Of a stretch of 64,000 bases of DNA, positions 42,075-52,009 are shown in pieces. The stretch spans positions 1 through 64,000 of the forward strand of contig CAUYUJ010003991.1 in assembly GCA_963575745.1 (NCBI GenBank), written 5' to 3'. The DNA is from Prorocentrum cordatum (Eukaryota; Sar; Dinophyceae; Prorocentrales; Prorocentraceae). The translations under genes were made by a program, and so were the position numbers. The first letter of the stretch is position 1; every line of letters begins with the position of its first letter. Under the pieces are notes generated by a model. The model was not told the DNA's origin. It saw nothing but the letters and a program-made list of their open reading frames with translations, and searched no databases.

Positions 42075-42699
42075 TAGATATACACGATTTGAAGAAACAA
42101 CGGGCTTTCTGTGCGGCGCGTTGCAGTGCCAAAGAGAAGAGCAGTGGGCCCAGGGGGTCTCCTTGCTGAACGCCGCACTCCGAGTCGATTGAATGCCGAC
42201 CGAGCCAGAGCAAAGAGGGGGCGCGGTAGCACCGGGAAGCCCAGGGCGCGAGGGCGGGCAGCTCCTCATGCACCGCCTGCAGGAGGGCTTGGCGGTCGAG
42301 GGTGTTGAAGGCGTTACTTAGGTCAAGCTTCACAAACACCTTCTGCCTGCTGCCAGCGTGGCGCGGGAACCACTGTTGGGGCACGTGAACAGCAGTCTCG
42401 CAGCCGCCAGGGAGGGCATAGCCCACCTGCAAGGGAGCTAGACGTTCTCGGGCGGCGTCGGAGACATGATTGCAGAGGCATTTCGCCACCAGGCGCCGCA
42501 CAGTTTCCCCAACGGCCACCGGTCGAATGTCGCCGTCTTTCTTGGGCAAGGCCACCAGCGAGGCGCCAGCCAGGTAGGCCGCCACGCCGAAAGGGGGCTG
42601 GCCCTTTGCAAGGAGGCTGGCGAGGCCGAGCAGCTGCTGTAGCACCTCGTCGCGATGGGCCGCTGTCTGCAGCGCGTCCTTCAAGTGTTGCGGTCGCAA
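42075..42699 (-). pseudogene. RT domain fragment (motifs up to B)
   Basis: RPVAVGETVRRLVAKCL, LQVGYALPGGCE, VFVKLDLSNAFNTLDR (motif A, first catalytic Asp) and GVQQGDPLGPLLFSLAL (motif B). The xxDD motif is missing because the copy is truncated. The continuing open frame to 41,446 is unrelated low-complexity translation. Confidence 0.85.
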
Positions 42700-43907
42700 G
42701 CCAGAGGGGCCCGGGCTGAACCTCGAGGGAAGGCCCGCACTTCGCGCTCGAGCGAGGCAGCGTCTATCTGTGGCGCCGCCGCCGCGTTGACAGCAGGGAG
42801 GCTGCCGACATAAACTGGTCGCTGGCTGCGCGGGCGCTTCCGGCCCATCCCCTCCCTCACTGCATCGGTAACCTCCACCGGGGGCTCGCTGTCGAGCGCC
42901 GAGCAGCTCTTGGAATTATGCGTGTCCGCCGCGAGGTCCAGGCAGCGCTGGGCTCTCTGGGCCGCGCGGGAAGGCTGCGCGGTGCCCCGCCGGTCCGCGG
43001 TCTCTGCCCAGAGTGAAGCGCGCTCTTCCTCCAGCCAGCGCTGGCAGAGGTTCTTCGTCAAAGCCTCCGCGGCGCTCCTGCTGCCGCGGCCCCCGCGCGC
43101 GCGCGGTCGGACGACGCATTTGGGCAGCATGGCGAATTGGAGCCAAGCCTCCTCGGTGTTCTGGCGCACGGCGAGAGCCGCAGCCTGCGCCGAACAGCGG
43201 GCCCAGAGGACCCGCGCCCCCTTGGGCACGCAGTGTTTCGTGCTCGCTCGTCGAGAGAAAACCGCCTGCCAGGCGGGCAGGCCGCGCGGCTGGGGGGCGC
43301 GCTGCGCGGCCTCGGCAGCGGCAGCGCGCGCAGCGGGTCGGCACCTCGGACATGCACGCCCGTGGCGGGAGTGGAGGTACCAGTGGTGCCGGGAGTGGAG
43401 GTACAGGCTGTGTTCGTCCAAGTAAGCTTGCGGGACCTGCTCGTTGAGGCGCGGGCGCATGGCCGCGTGGTCTGCCCAGCCAGCGATGGAGGCAAGGTCT
43501 GCGCGGGGGCAGCCCGGGACAGGGCAACCGACCTGGGCCCGCCGGGGGCGCCGTGTTGGAGGTGCCTGGGCGTCGTCGGCGGGAGCCGGCGGCGGCGGGG
43601 CCTCTGCGCCTGGCTCTGCAACAGCCGCTGGTGGGGCGATCGCGGGACGTGCGGCGGGAGACACAGCAGCGGCGCCTGGCGGGGCCATCCCGCGCGGCGG
43701 GTCAGGTGCAGCGGCGGCTTCGGCGGCGGCAGGGAGCTCGTTTGCTGGTTGGGCCCCCCCGGGCGGCGCTGCATGTCCCGTAGGAACTGCTGGACGTTCT
43801 TGCCGCCGCTGCTGCTCTGCCAGCGGGATGCCAGCGTCAACGTTCATCTCCTGATCCGGGTCGAGCTTCAGCTCCCCCATGCGGATTTCCAGACGTGCGT
43901 CTGACAC
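42681..43907 (-). CDS. zinc-finger N-terminal ORF of the RT fragment
   Basis: About 400 residues starting MSDARLEIRMGELKLDPD, then a Pro/Ala-rich linker and CPVPGCPRADLASIAGWADH (C2H2-like, about 43,370-43,500) with a further CPRC and His residues. It runs up to FPRGSARA, where the RT frame (GPSGLRPQHLKDAL) takes over after a shift. Nucleic-acid binding is inferred from the zinc finger. N-terminal fingers of this kind are known in R2-like elements, but I cannot place the clade. Confidence 0.6.
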   Translation of the reverse strand: MSDARLEIRMGELKLDPDQEMNVDAGIPLAEQQRRQERPAVPTGHAAPPGGAQPANELPAAAEAAAAPDPPRGMAPPGAAAVSPAARPAIAPPAAVAEPGAEAPPPPAPADDAQAPPTRRPRRAQVGCPVPGCPRADLASIAGWADHAAMRPRLNEQVPQAYLDEHSLYLHSRHHWYLHSRHGRACPRCRPAARAAAAEAAQRAPQPRGLPAWQAVFSRRASTKHCVPKGARVLWARCSAQAAALAVRQNTEEAWLQFAMLPKCVVRPRARGGRGSRSAAEALTKNLCQRWLEEERASLWAETADRRGTAQPSRAAQRAQRCLDLAADTHNSKSCSALDSEPPVEVTDAVREGMGRKRPRSQRPVYVGSLPAVNAAAAPQIDAASLEREVRAFPRGSARAPLACDRNT

Positions 43908-44277
43908 GTCGCCCTCGGTTCGGTTGCGTCGAAGCCGTCGGCCGGTGGAGCCCTGGGCCCGGCCGGTCTCCGGTCAAATTCTAGTACTGCAAGCATTTAC
44001 CGTAGTTGCCAACAACCATTCTTAAGGACGTAGACTCGACGCTCGACGGCGTAGCTTATGTTACTGGGGACTCATTGTCGTTTCGGTAGTCCGGGCGCGC
44101 CTTTCCTACGTCGAAAGAGCAGGCAGCCGCCGTCGCAAAATCAAGGCACCGCAGGCTGCAAAGGGCCCAGATGAGGAGCTGGTTGCTTCAGTCCCCGTGG
44201 CCGATGAGCGAGCGGTGGCTGGAGCATTCCCCCCCCCCGGAATGGCGGCCGAGTTTTCGCCGAATCTGTTCGCATAT
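43908..44277 (+). other. unique gap between the two retroelements
   Basis: No gene or repeat recognised. Confidence 0.5.
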
Positions 44278-44340
44278 GCCCTTTAGCTCTCAGCAGACGG
44301 AGTAGACCAGCAGGGGAAGGGGGGTGGCCTCAAGCGCTGC
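44278..44340 (+). repeat. split direct repeat A1
   Basis: 63 nt beginning GCCCTTTAGCTCTCAGC, identical to A2 by eye. Confidence 0.95.
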
Positions 44341-44373
44341 TGTGGCTCGAGCAGAAGCGCAGGTGCAGGTGGT

Positions 44374-45822
44374 ATGTCCTGGGCGCCCGGGGATCGCGCG
44401 TTCGCCAGGATCGCTGGCGGGCAGGCGGGGCGACGCCAGGCCGTGAACGTCGGAGGCTTCGTGGCCGAGGTCCACGAGCAGCAGCAGAGAGTCCCTCTGG
44501 CTGTGCCCGCGCTTGCTGCTCGAGCAGTGGGCGGCGCAGACTACGAGGTGAGCGTCGCCGGCGCCGACGGCGAGAGCTCGCAGGTCGGCTTCGTGGTCGT
44601 GGCGACGAGGCGCCTGCGGGAGGAGGCGCCGGAGGCATGGGACGACGACCGCATGCACTTCGGGGGGCGGCGCTTCGAGGCCGAGACCCTGCAGGCGGCG
44701 CTGGGCGCAGCGGGAGGCGGCCTCCACACCTCGACCGAGGACGTGGAGGCGGGGCTCGGGCGGCCGGCGCCGAGGGCGCCAGCCACGGGGGCTGCCGCCG
44801 GAGGCGCCAGTGCGCAGTCGGGCGGCGGCCTGCCTGCCGCGGGCAGCTCTGGCTTGCCCGGGCTGGATCGTCTGATCGCGAGGGCTTCGCGACGGCTCCA
44901 GCAGGCCGAGCCCGACGGCGAGGGCAGCGGCTCCTCGGACTCAGGCGGAGAGCCGCTCCAGGCGCGCGCAGCGCCCCAGCGGGCGCAGGCGCCGCGGCGC
45001 TCGGCTGCGCGCGCCGACAGGCGGCGGCAGCTCTCCAGCAGCGACGAGGAGGACTTCAGGTCAGTGGCGGGCAGTCGAGCTGGAAAGGCCCAGGAGCCGT
45101 CCGGCGCGGCGGCCGCGGCCAGCAACATGGACGCGCACGGCCTCCAGAGCTTGCTGCAGTTGAGGATGCTCGAGGTCCTAGAGAGGCTCGAGTCGGGCAA
45201 GAAGGGCACCTCCTCGGGCGAGGAGGGCGGCATCGGCGTGGGCAGCGTCGGGAAGGCCGGCAAGGCGGTGCGTGGCATGCGCCGCCTGAGGAGGAGAGTG
45301 CAGCAGCACCCGCTCCGCGTGGTGAAGGCCTACAGGAGCGAGGTCAAGCGAGCGCTGGGCGTGCAGCATGGCATGGCTTGGACCTACCTCGACTACGGGG
45401 AGCGCCACATCCCGTGGGGTAAGCTGTACGACCTCAAGAAGACGTTCGCCATGCTGGCGGCGGTTCTCGAGTACATGGACAACGACATGTTCGACGAGGC
45501 TCACGGCCAGCTGGCGCAGATCATGAGGGCTCTGGAGCAGGTGGCGATCAACCAGGGCTCGTGGAAGTCGGCGTGGCCGCTGTCGGGCCTGGTCGATCCC
45601 TACAGCAGGCGCGGGTTCGCGGGCGGCGAGTTCGAGACGGAGGCCGCGGCGGCCTACATCACGGAGCTCGAGGCGCTCGAGACGAAGATCAGGCAGAGGG
45701 GCGCACTCGTGGCCAGCCCCGACGACTCCGACCACGGCCAGGCGGCGGACCAGGCGGCAGGCACCAGCGAGAAGCCCGACAAGACCAAGCGCAAGAAGAA
45801 GCCAAAGGGGGAGAAGGCGTGA
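44374..45822 (+). CDS. YR retrotransposon gag-like ORF
   Basis: 482 codons from an ATG 34 nt after A1 to TGA. Residues 1-90 are a small beta-rich segment, 100-260 a Gly/Ser/Ala linker with acidic SSSDEEDF, and 270-450 a helical region (LLQLRMLEVLERLESGKKG, LRRRVQQHPLRVVKAYRSEV). The tail is Lys-rich (DKTKRKKKPKGEKA). No zinc knuckle. The position before RT and the basic tail suggest a capsid/nucleic-acid-binding protein; there is no direct family match. Confidence 0.7.
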   Translation: MSWAPGDRAFARIAGGQAGRRQAVNVGGFVAEVHEQQQRVPLAVPALAARAVGGADYEVSVAGADGESSQVGFVVVATRRLREEAPEAWDDDRMHFGGRRFEAETLQAALGAAGGGLHTSTEDVEAGLGRPAPRAPATGAAAGGASAQSGGGLPAAGSSGLPGLDRLIARASRRLQQAEPDGEGSGSSDSGGEPLQARAAPQRAQAPRRSAARADRRRQLSSSDEEDFRSVAGSRAGKAQEPSGAAAAASNMDAHGLQSLLQLRMLEVLERLESGKKGTSSGEEGGIGVGSVGKAGKAVRGMRRLRRRVQQHPLRVVKAYRSEVKRALGVQHGMAWTYLDYGERHIPWGKLYDLKKTFAMLAAVLEYMDNDMFDEAHGQLAQIMRALEQVAINQGSWKSAWPLSGLVDPYSRRGFAGGEFETEAAAAYITELEALETKIRQRGALVASPDDSDHGQAADQAAGTSEKPDKTKRKKKPKGEKA

Positions 45823-47530
45823 AAGCGCCCTCGGCTCCGACGGCGGCCTCTTGCCTGGGAAGGTGGGGTTTCTGGCGGAGCAGCCGGCTTCTCGTGGGGG
45901 CGCCTCTGGGGCGTTTCATGCATTGGCACCGAAATGCATCAGTTTCGTGTGAATCTATCGCGGGCGAAGGGTCGCTTGCCTCGACAGATCCTGAACGTCT
46001 TTTTCCCATGCCATTGCCTTTCGTGGACGTCGCGAGCCGGGCGGCTCGAGAAGGTGCAGATCCCAAAGGTCGGAAGCAGCAGCGGTTGGCCGAGCGGGCG
46101 ATGCACCTGACGAACGTGCTGGTTTCCCCGTTCTCTTTTTGGGAGTGCGGGTCCCCGAAGGCGAAGGCGAGCTACCCCGACCTCCAGTGGTCTCCTGCAC
46201 GGAGTGTGGCGGTGGAGAATCTCTATCAGGACTTGTTCGAGTTCTGCCGCGCGGCCGGGCGCGATGCTCAGCCGACGCGAGGGCTTGCGAGGCTGCAGAA
46301 GTTAGCCTCTGAATTGATTGCCCTCCCTGGGAGTTCTTACGACAGGCGCCTTCGTCCTGAAGGAGACCCTGGGTGGGACATGCACGTGGGGCAGCTGTCG
46401 GCGGACACGCCGGCGCGGGCGTTGGAGGTGAAGCCCGAGCGCGTGAAGTTGAAGACGCCTGGTCCGGGCTGCGATCCTGCCGACCACCTCACGGGCCGGC
46501 AGCTCGAGGAGCACGTCGAACACCTGGACCGCTGCCTGGCTCCGGGCGATTGGCCTGCCAGCCCCCCGAGGAGATGCCACCGCATCTCGAAGGGCAACGA
46601 GCTGATCTTGGCCCAGGACTTGCTGGACCGCGGGATGGCGGTCCTGGCCCCGGCCTCGGAGGTGCCCCGCGACAAGAACGGATGCGTGCTAGTGTCCGGC
46701 TGGTTCGCGGTGGAGCACAGCGAGCAGTGGGACCGTCTGATCCAAGACAGGCGCCCTCAGAACGCGACCGAGGAGCGGTTGGCCTGGCTGCAGTTGCCGT
46801 CGGGCGAGCAGCTCAAGTTGCCGAGGCTGAAGGGGCCGACCGAGCACGAGGGGCACCGTCTACGACCTCAAGACCTACTTCTACCAGGTGAAGAGGCCGA
46901 CAGGAACGGAGCCCCGGAATGTGGTTGGTCGGCCGTGGCAGGGTCGCTTGCTGGGCTCGCTTGCGACGGAGCCGAACACCTACTACTACCTGGCGTTGAC
47001 TGCGCGGGGCATGGGCGACGCCAACTCGTGTGACGTCTGCCAAGAGACGAATGTGAGCATTCTGAAGAAGCAGGGCTGCATGACTCCAGCCGAGTCGTTG
47101 AACGCTCAGCTGACCGTGCCGATCGGGAAGACCTGGGTGGGGAACTACCTCGACGATCGCTTGACGGTGCAGGTGTTCTCGGAGGGTGATGACAAGAGCA
47201 GGCTGCGAGACGTGGAGATCAACGAGCGGGCGAAGCAGGCGTGGGAGTCTGCAGGGTTGCCGCGCTCGGTGGAGAAGGACGCAGTCGAGCAGTCTACCTT
47301 CACCGCCTGGGGCACGGAGGTGCGCGACGACCCAGGCGAGGTCGGCAGCCCGCTGTTCAAGAGGCGGACCCTCGCATCGTTGACGTTAGACGTGCTAGAG
47401 AGCCAAAAAGTGTCGAAAGAGATGTTTCGGATGATTCTTGCAAGTTTTGTTCATCCCTTCAGTCATCGCCGAGAGTTGTTTGGATGCTTCCATCGTTCTT
47501 TCAACTGGCTTGAGCCTGCGTCACGAGCAC
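45823..47530 (+). pseudogene. YR retrotransposon reverse transcriptase, frameshifted
   Basis: Runs in frame 0 from the gag stop (ERAMHLTNVLVSPFSFWECG, RHRISKGNELILAQ region) to about 46,850, then in frame 1 with YDLKTYFYQVKRP (motif A, Asp codon 46,864) and NYLDDRLTVQV (motif C, Asp-Asp at 47,152-47,157). The +1 change at about 46,850 falls right before motif A, so the copy cannot make an intact RT without frameshifting. C-terminal FVHPFSHRRELF is the usual connection segment. Confidence 0.82.
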
Positions 47531-48441
47531 GAGGTTGTTACCATTCCAGCTGACATACGTGACGAGCTGTTCGCAGCCGCCGCCCTCCTCTCGATGGCAG
47601 TGGCCCATGTTCGCTGGCCTGTGGACTCGATTGTCTCGACGAGCGACGCGACCGAGGACTCCTACGGGTCTTGCTCTGCAAAGGTCCCCGAGAAGGTCTC
47701 CAGGGCTCTGTATCGTATCGGGGCTCATCGTGGGGAACATGTGAGGCTCGACTGGAACGAGATAGACCAGGTCCTCATGCCGACTAGGATGTGCAGGCCC
47801 GTCAACGATTTGAATGAGGCTTTCGCGAGCTTCGATTGGAAGGTCCAGCGGGGTGGTAGGTTCAGCAAGCACAGCCGCATCAACCTACAGGAGATGAGGG
47901 CCCTAAAGGGGGAGATCAGGCGCAGGGGCTTCGACAACATCCAGAAGGCCCTGCGCGGGGACGTCTTGGGCAGCTTTGGGGTGACCGCGGCGTCTAGGGC
48001 TAGAGACCTCGAGGCCAAGTTCAGTCATGTGGCCGAGGGGCGCTCTGGGTCAGCTCATGTGTCTAGAGAAGGCGGAGGGCTAGGATCTCCGGAGAGGCGA
48101 GCCTCGCCTTTGACTTCGTGTGCTTGCGCGAGTGCAGGAACGACCTTTGTGTGCGGGGTCGACAGCCGCGTGTGTGCGGGTGCTTTCGGAAAGGGACGCT
48201 CTTCTTCATTCAAGCTAAATGGGATACTGCGATCGGTGATGCCGCATTTGCTCAGCACGTGGCCCTAGTCTGGATCGGGACCCACTTCAATCCAGCTGAC
48301 GCACCGTCTCGATTCCGTCCGCTGCCTGAGGCGGGGCCCCCGCCTGAGTGGATCGCGGCGAGCCAGCGGGAGGCGGGCGTCACAGCCAGGGCGGCGGCAG
48401 CTCGCCACCAGCTGCCTGTGCCGGGCCCGCCGGGCCTGTGA
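47513..48441 (+). pseudogene. YR retrotransposon RNase H, frameshifted
   Basis: Frame 2 from about 47,513: LRHEHEVVTIPADIRDELFA, STSDATEDSYG (first Asp of RNase H) and SRINLQEMRALKGEIRRRG (Glu). The end is in frame 1: VALVWIGTHFNPADAPSR near 48,262-48,310, the typical N-PAD-PSR finish of DIRS-type RNase H. The middle part (48,030-48,200) has drifted between frames. Confidence 0.75.
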
Positions 48442-48519
48442 CCCGCGCCCGCCCTGGCGCAGGCGCCCGCCGCTGCGCCGCCGGCCGCCGAGGAGGCACT
48501 CTCGAGTGCGGCGCCCTGT

Positions 48520-49347
48520 TGCGACTGGCAGCCGAGAGGAGAGCCCGCCCGTCTGGAGTGGTCAGTGCCGCGAGGGCTCGCGCGCCTCTGGCCGAAGCAG
48601 GAGTACTTTGCGGGCTGCGGCGCGGTGTCCCGCGCTTGGGCCGCACGAGGTGCCCGCGTGGAGGCCGCTATAGACGCCTTCCCGCCCTCGGGCTACCGTC
48701 CTGACCAGGACCTCCTGGAGGCCGCCAATGTACGCCGCGAGCTGGAGCGGATCCGGGACCACGCTGCGTGGGTGGGCGCGCGGGCGACTCCCTGCACTTC
48801 GTTCGGGCTGCTGTACCAGAACTGCGGGCCTGGGACTCGGTGCGCCGCACGGCCGCAGGGTGACGGCTCCCGCCAAGCAGAGCGGGGCGGCAACAGCCTC
48901 GCGGTCACGACAGCGGCGGCCTGCCAGGCGCTGGGAGAGGAAGGGGGCCTCTGTGTGGTCGAGAACCCCAGGCCGCCCTGGCTCTTTCGCCAGCCGAGGC
49001 TGCAGCGGCTGCTGGGGCGAGAGGGGGTCTACCTCGTCGAGTGCGACATGTGCCAGTTTGGGCTTGGGCCGCCGGACGACGCCGGGGCCCGCTACAAGAA
49101 GAGCACCTACCTGCTGGGGAACTTCGAGGAGCTCAAGCTGCTGGGCAGGCGCTGCCAAGGACGGTGCAGGCACGTGCACCTGGAGGGCAGCGTCAAAGTG
49201 GACGGACGCTGGCAGAAGCGAGCGGCGCTGGCGGCAGCCTACACTGGCGAGTTCGCTGACGCGCTGGTTGCAGCACTGGGGAAGGCGGAGCGAAGGCCCC
49301 GCGGCTCGCCGATGCAGGTGGGGCCGCAGGGTGTCAGCTATCTTTGA
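48520..49347 (+). CDS. YR retrotransposon methyltransferase-like domain
   Basis: Frame 1, open from the preceding stop region to TGA at 49,347. Reads YFAGCGAVSRAWAARGARVE (motif I-like F-G-G), EAAID (acid after strand 2), ATPCTSFGLL (TPC in place of the PPC catalytic loop of cytosine methyltransferases), VVENPRPPWLF (ENP) and YKKSTYLLGN before CRHVHLEG. The Cys of TPC is present, so activity is possible. The order matches the second methyltransferase-like block of the copia element at 2,700-3,340, though overall similarity is low. Confidence 0.7.
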   Translation, partial: CDWQPRGEPARLEWSVPRGLARLWPKQEYFAGCGAVSRAWAARGARVEAAIDAFPPSGYRPDQDLLEAANVRRELERIRDHAAWVGARATPCTSFGLLYQNCGPGTRCAARPQGDGSRQAERGGNSLAVTTAAACQALGEEGGLCVVENPRPPWLFRQPRLQRLLGREGVYLVECDMCQFGLGPPDDAGARYKKSTYLLGNFEELKLLGRRCQGRCRHVHLEGSVKVDGRWQKRAALAAAYTGEFADALVAALGKAERRPRGSPMQVGPQGVSYL

Positions 49348-50353
49348 CAGCACTCTGGGCTTCCCAGGGGAGGGTCCTGCTGGCGGCCATCCTCGCCGCA
49401 GGGACCTGCAGACGTCGCTGCACGGGAACGCACACGCTGCGCGCCTGGTGAAAGCGGCAGAGATGCTGTCGGCTTTCGGCAAAGTGCAACAGTGGGGCAA
49501 GCTGGAGCACTGGCTCCCCACGGCAACGCGCAGCCAGATCCTGAACCGCCTGATTGAGTTTGTCCAGTATGTGTTCAATGAGAAGAGATCGATTGCGGAG
49601 GCCAGGTGCGCAATCCTGGTGGCGCAGCAGCGCCGCCCGGAGCTCAGGGGTCAGCTGGGAGGCGCTTGGGATTCAGTTCGTTCTTGGGCCTTCGGCGAGG
49701 ACTCTCAGACTAGAACCCCGATCCCTCGAGAGATCCAGCGGGCGCTCAGGCGGTGGGCGCTAGCGAGAGCGCTGCTGCTAACACAGAGGCCCTGCTTGAC
49801 CTTGCTAGAGTACAGCATCTTTGTTCGTGTCGCGATGGGTGGGCTGCTGCGACCGGGCGAGGGTGCGAAGCTCAAAGGTTGTCATGTCCGTTTCAGTCGT
49901 AACCGTGCTGCGGACCAGGCTGTCTTGGTGATTGAGAACCCGAAAAACAAGGCTTTCTTGGGGAAGCGTCAGACTGTGTTACTCTCGAGGTCCTCGACAG
50001 CTGCCTGGCTTAAGTGGTGGATGTACCGTGTAGGACCTGATGACTTGGGATTCCCCTCTGGCTATGCTGGTCTCCGTCAGATCCATGTGAGTTTGGTGAA
50101 ACAACTAGGTATTCCACAGTTCACACTAGCAGGACTTCGAGCGGGTGGGGTCACTGAGCTATTGATGCGTACTAGGAATATCGCTTGGGTGAAGTTCCAT
50201 GGGAGATGGGCGTCAGAGAGATCGCTTGCACACTACATTCAAGAAGCCAATGCTGCCGCAGCCTTATTCGATCTCGAACCTGAGGTTGCCAATGCGCTGG
50301 ACCGCGTCCGGGCGGAGTTCCGCTGCCTGGATGTCGGCCCCCCCTGCCACTAA
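49347..50353 (+). CDS. YR retrotransposon tyrosine recombinase
   Basis: Frame 2. N-terminal helical domain (VQQWGKLEHWLPTATRSQIL) then catalytic domain: first Arg in GGLLRPGEGAKL (codon 49,850), second Arg in TLAGLRAGGVTELL (codon 50,138), then HGRWASERSLAHYIQEA with Trp in the His/Trp position and the nucleophile candidate Tyr. The His of the usual HxxR box is Ala here (AGLR). It would integrate the circular cDNA through the A/B repeats. Start codon unclear; the frame is open far upstream over the methyltransferase region. Confidence 0.85.
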
Positions 50354-51341
50354 GCCCTCGGCGGCCCGCCTCAGGCTTTCGGCGTCTAGCCTGCTGGAGG
50401 CGGCCAGCCGCGTGGAGGTGACGGCGGGCAAGACAGCGTTCGGGGAGCAGGTCGGCACCGTCTTTGACGAGAAGCACGACTATGCGAAACAGGTGGCCTC
50501 GCGTCAGAGCCAATCTTATCCTTTGAAAGTCCTTCGTGCCTACACTCGTGCCATGCAAGCCTTGGAGGAGCTCGGGACGATCCTGCCGGAGGTCGCATGC
50601 GCTGGGCCGCTGAAGGACGGCGACGAGGCCGGAGGCCCCAAGGATGCGCTGGTCGCGGTCAGCCTCCAGACTCCGGCTCGGTCGTCGACGTCAGCAAACA
50701 AGAGTTGCCCGCCTTCGCGCTGGGCGCTCGTGCTTGCCTGGTCGGCCGGCAGGAACCTGGTGGTCTTCTGCGCCTGCTGTGGCTGGATGACTTCGCCCAA
50801 AGCATCTTTGACGGGCGGTACTTCAAGTCTTTGTGTGTGCCGATTGTCTTGGTGCTGTGTGTCCTGCTGGCGTATCGTCCAGACATCGTCTTAGGTGCTG
50901 TGGCGAGTTGCGTCCTCGGGGCTGATGGAGCATCTGGCCGACCGGTCCTTTGCGAGTGTCTATCGTCTCAGTCGACGAGGAGCGAGTGCGGTCTCCTCGG
51001 CGGCCAACAAGACTCAGGATATGGCAGAGATGGTGGTCACGGTGTTTGAGAATGCCTCAGTAATGTGGGATAACTTGTCCGCCGTTGTGCCCGTCGTAGA
51101 GAGCGCTGCAGCCTTGGTCGATGAGATGATCGAGAACACAGCGGCCAGGACTGCGGAGCTCGTGGATCAGGTCCCTGAGCAGATGCAGGCAGAGGCCGTG
51201 CATCTGGCGGAGTCGATCGCGTCGACAGTGGCATCGGACGGTGGTCCTCCGCTGCTGGAGCAGCCGAAGTCGAGAGGCTGGGCCAAGTACGTGATCGCCA
51301 TGTTTATCGGCGGATGGGTCCAAAGATATCTGCGAAGCTAG
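50331..51341 (+). pseudogene. extra ORF of the YR element with predicted membrane segments
   Basis: An ATG at 50,331 overlaps the recombinase stop by 23 nt. Frame 0 gives a helical segment to about 50,600 (SYPLKVLRAYTRAMQALEEL). Frame 2 then gives FKSLCVPIVLVLCVLLAYRP and DIVLGAVASCVL (50,820-50,915), a hydrophobic stretch. Frame 0 again from 50,930 gives an amphipathic region (VESAAALVDEMIENTAARTA) and ends YVIAMFIGGWVQRYLRS with a second short hydrophobic segment. The frame switching implies two indels. No family recognised. Confidence 0.55.
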
Positions 51342-51477
51342 CGCCTATCTCAGTGAGTACTATGCACAATTGTCTTGGAGCCTCGGTGAGGCCTCCGCTC
51401 CGCGTGAGCTGTTAATGATATGTGAATGCTCGCTGCGCTTCGTTACCCGCACGCCCGCCCGTTTGGATGGAGGGGTT

Positions 51478-51699
51478 GGCAATTTCGAGTTGTAGGTCGC
51501 CAGGCTGGCGACAGAGTCTGCCGCGCCCGGAGCAGGTTCCAGGGGCGCGGCAGGCCGCGCGGCACGTACTGTTGGGTAAGATTCGAGGACTGACGCACCT
51601 GCTGATGCGATAACAGCGGGTGTGTTTGTTATTATGTACAGCCCTTTCGGGCAAAGGCTCACCGCAGGGGCCCCCGCGAGGTCTAGGCGAATGAGAGCT
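51478..51699 (+). repeat. split direct repeat B1
   Basis: 222 nt starting GGCAATTTCGAGTTGTAGG and ending GGCGAATGAGAGCT. Contains GCCCTTTCGGGCAAAGGC, a possible hairpin. Confidence 0.95.
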
Positions 51700-51787
51700 G
51701 CCCTTTAGCTCTCAGCAGACGGAGTAGACCAGCAGGGGAAGGGGGGTGGCCTCAAGCGCTGCCTCCGCTCCCCCGACTGCCTCCCCC
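51700..51787 (+). repeat. split direct repeat A2 and junction
   Basis: 51,700-51,762 matches A1; 51,763-51,787 is a short C-rich junction before B2. Confidence 0.95.
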
Positions 51788-52009
51788 GGCAATTTCGAGT
51801 TGTAGGTCGCCAGGCTGGCGACAGAGTCTGCCGCGCCCGGAGCAGGTTCCAGGGGCGCGGCAGGCCACGTGGCACGTACTGTTGGGTAAGATTCGAGGAC
51901 TGACGCACCTGCTGATGCGATAACAGCGGGCGTGTTTGTTATTCTGCACAGCCCTTTCGGGCAAAGGCTCACCGCAGGGGCCCCCGCGAGGTCTAGGCGA
52001 ATGAGAGCT
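51788..52009 (+). repeat. split direct repeat B2
   Basis: 222 nt, same ends as B1, with about five substitutions and no indel seen. Confidence 0.95.

Larger units (their letters stand above)
42075..43907 (-). mobile_element. non-LTR-like element fragment: zinc finger plus RT, 3'-truncated, antisense in PK intron 11
   Basis: Minus strand, an N-terminal domain with a zinc finger followed by the first half of an RT domain. The RT stops after motif B at about 42,075, where the sequence turns into purine/AG repeat, so motif C and everything downstream are gone. The two parts are in different frames with a shift near 42,690. Confidence 0.75.
44278..52009 (+). mobile_element. tyrosine-recombinase retrotransposon with Ngaro-type split direct repeats
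   Basis: Termini are A1 (44,278-44,340), then internal ORFs, then B1 (51,478-51,699), A2 (51,700-51,762) and B2 (51,788-52,009), i.e. A1-ORFs-B1-A2-B2. Internal order is gag-like, RT, RNase H, methyltransferase-like, tyrosine recombinase, extra ORF(s). It lies in PK intron 11 in the sense direction. RT, RNase H and the extra ORF are frame-disrupted. B1 and B2 differ at about 5 of 222 positions by my count, suggesting a fairly recent insertion. Confidence 0.9.
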
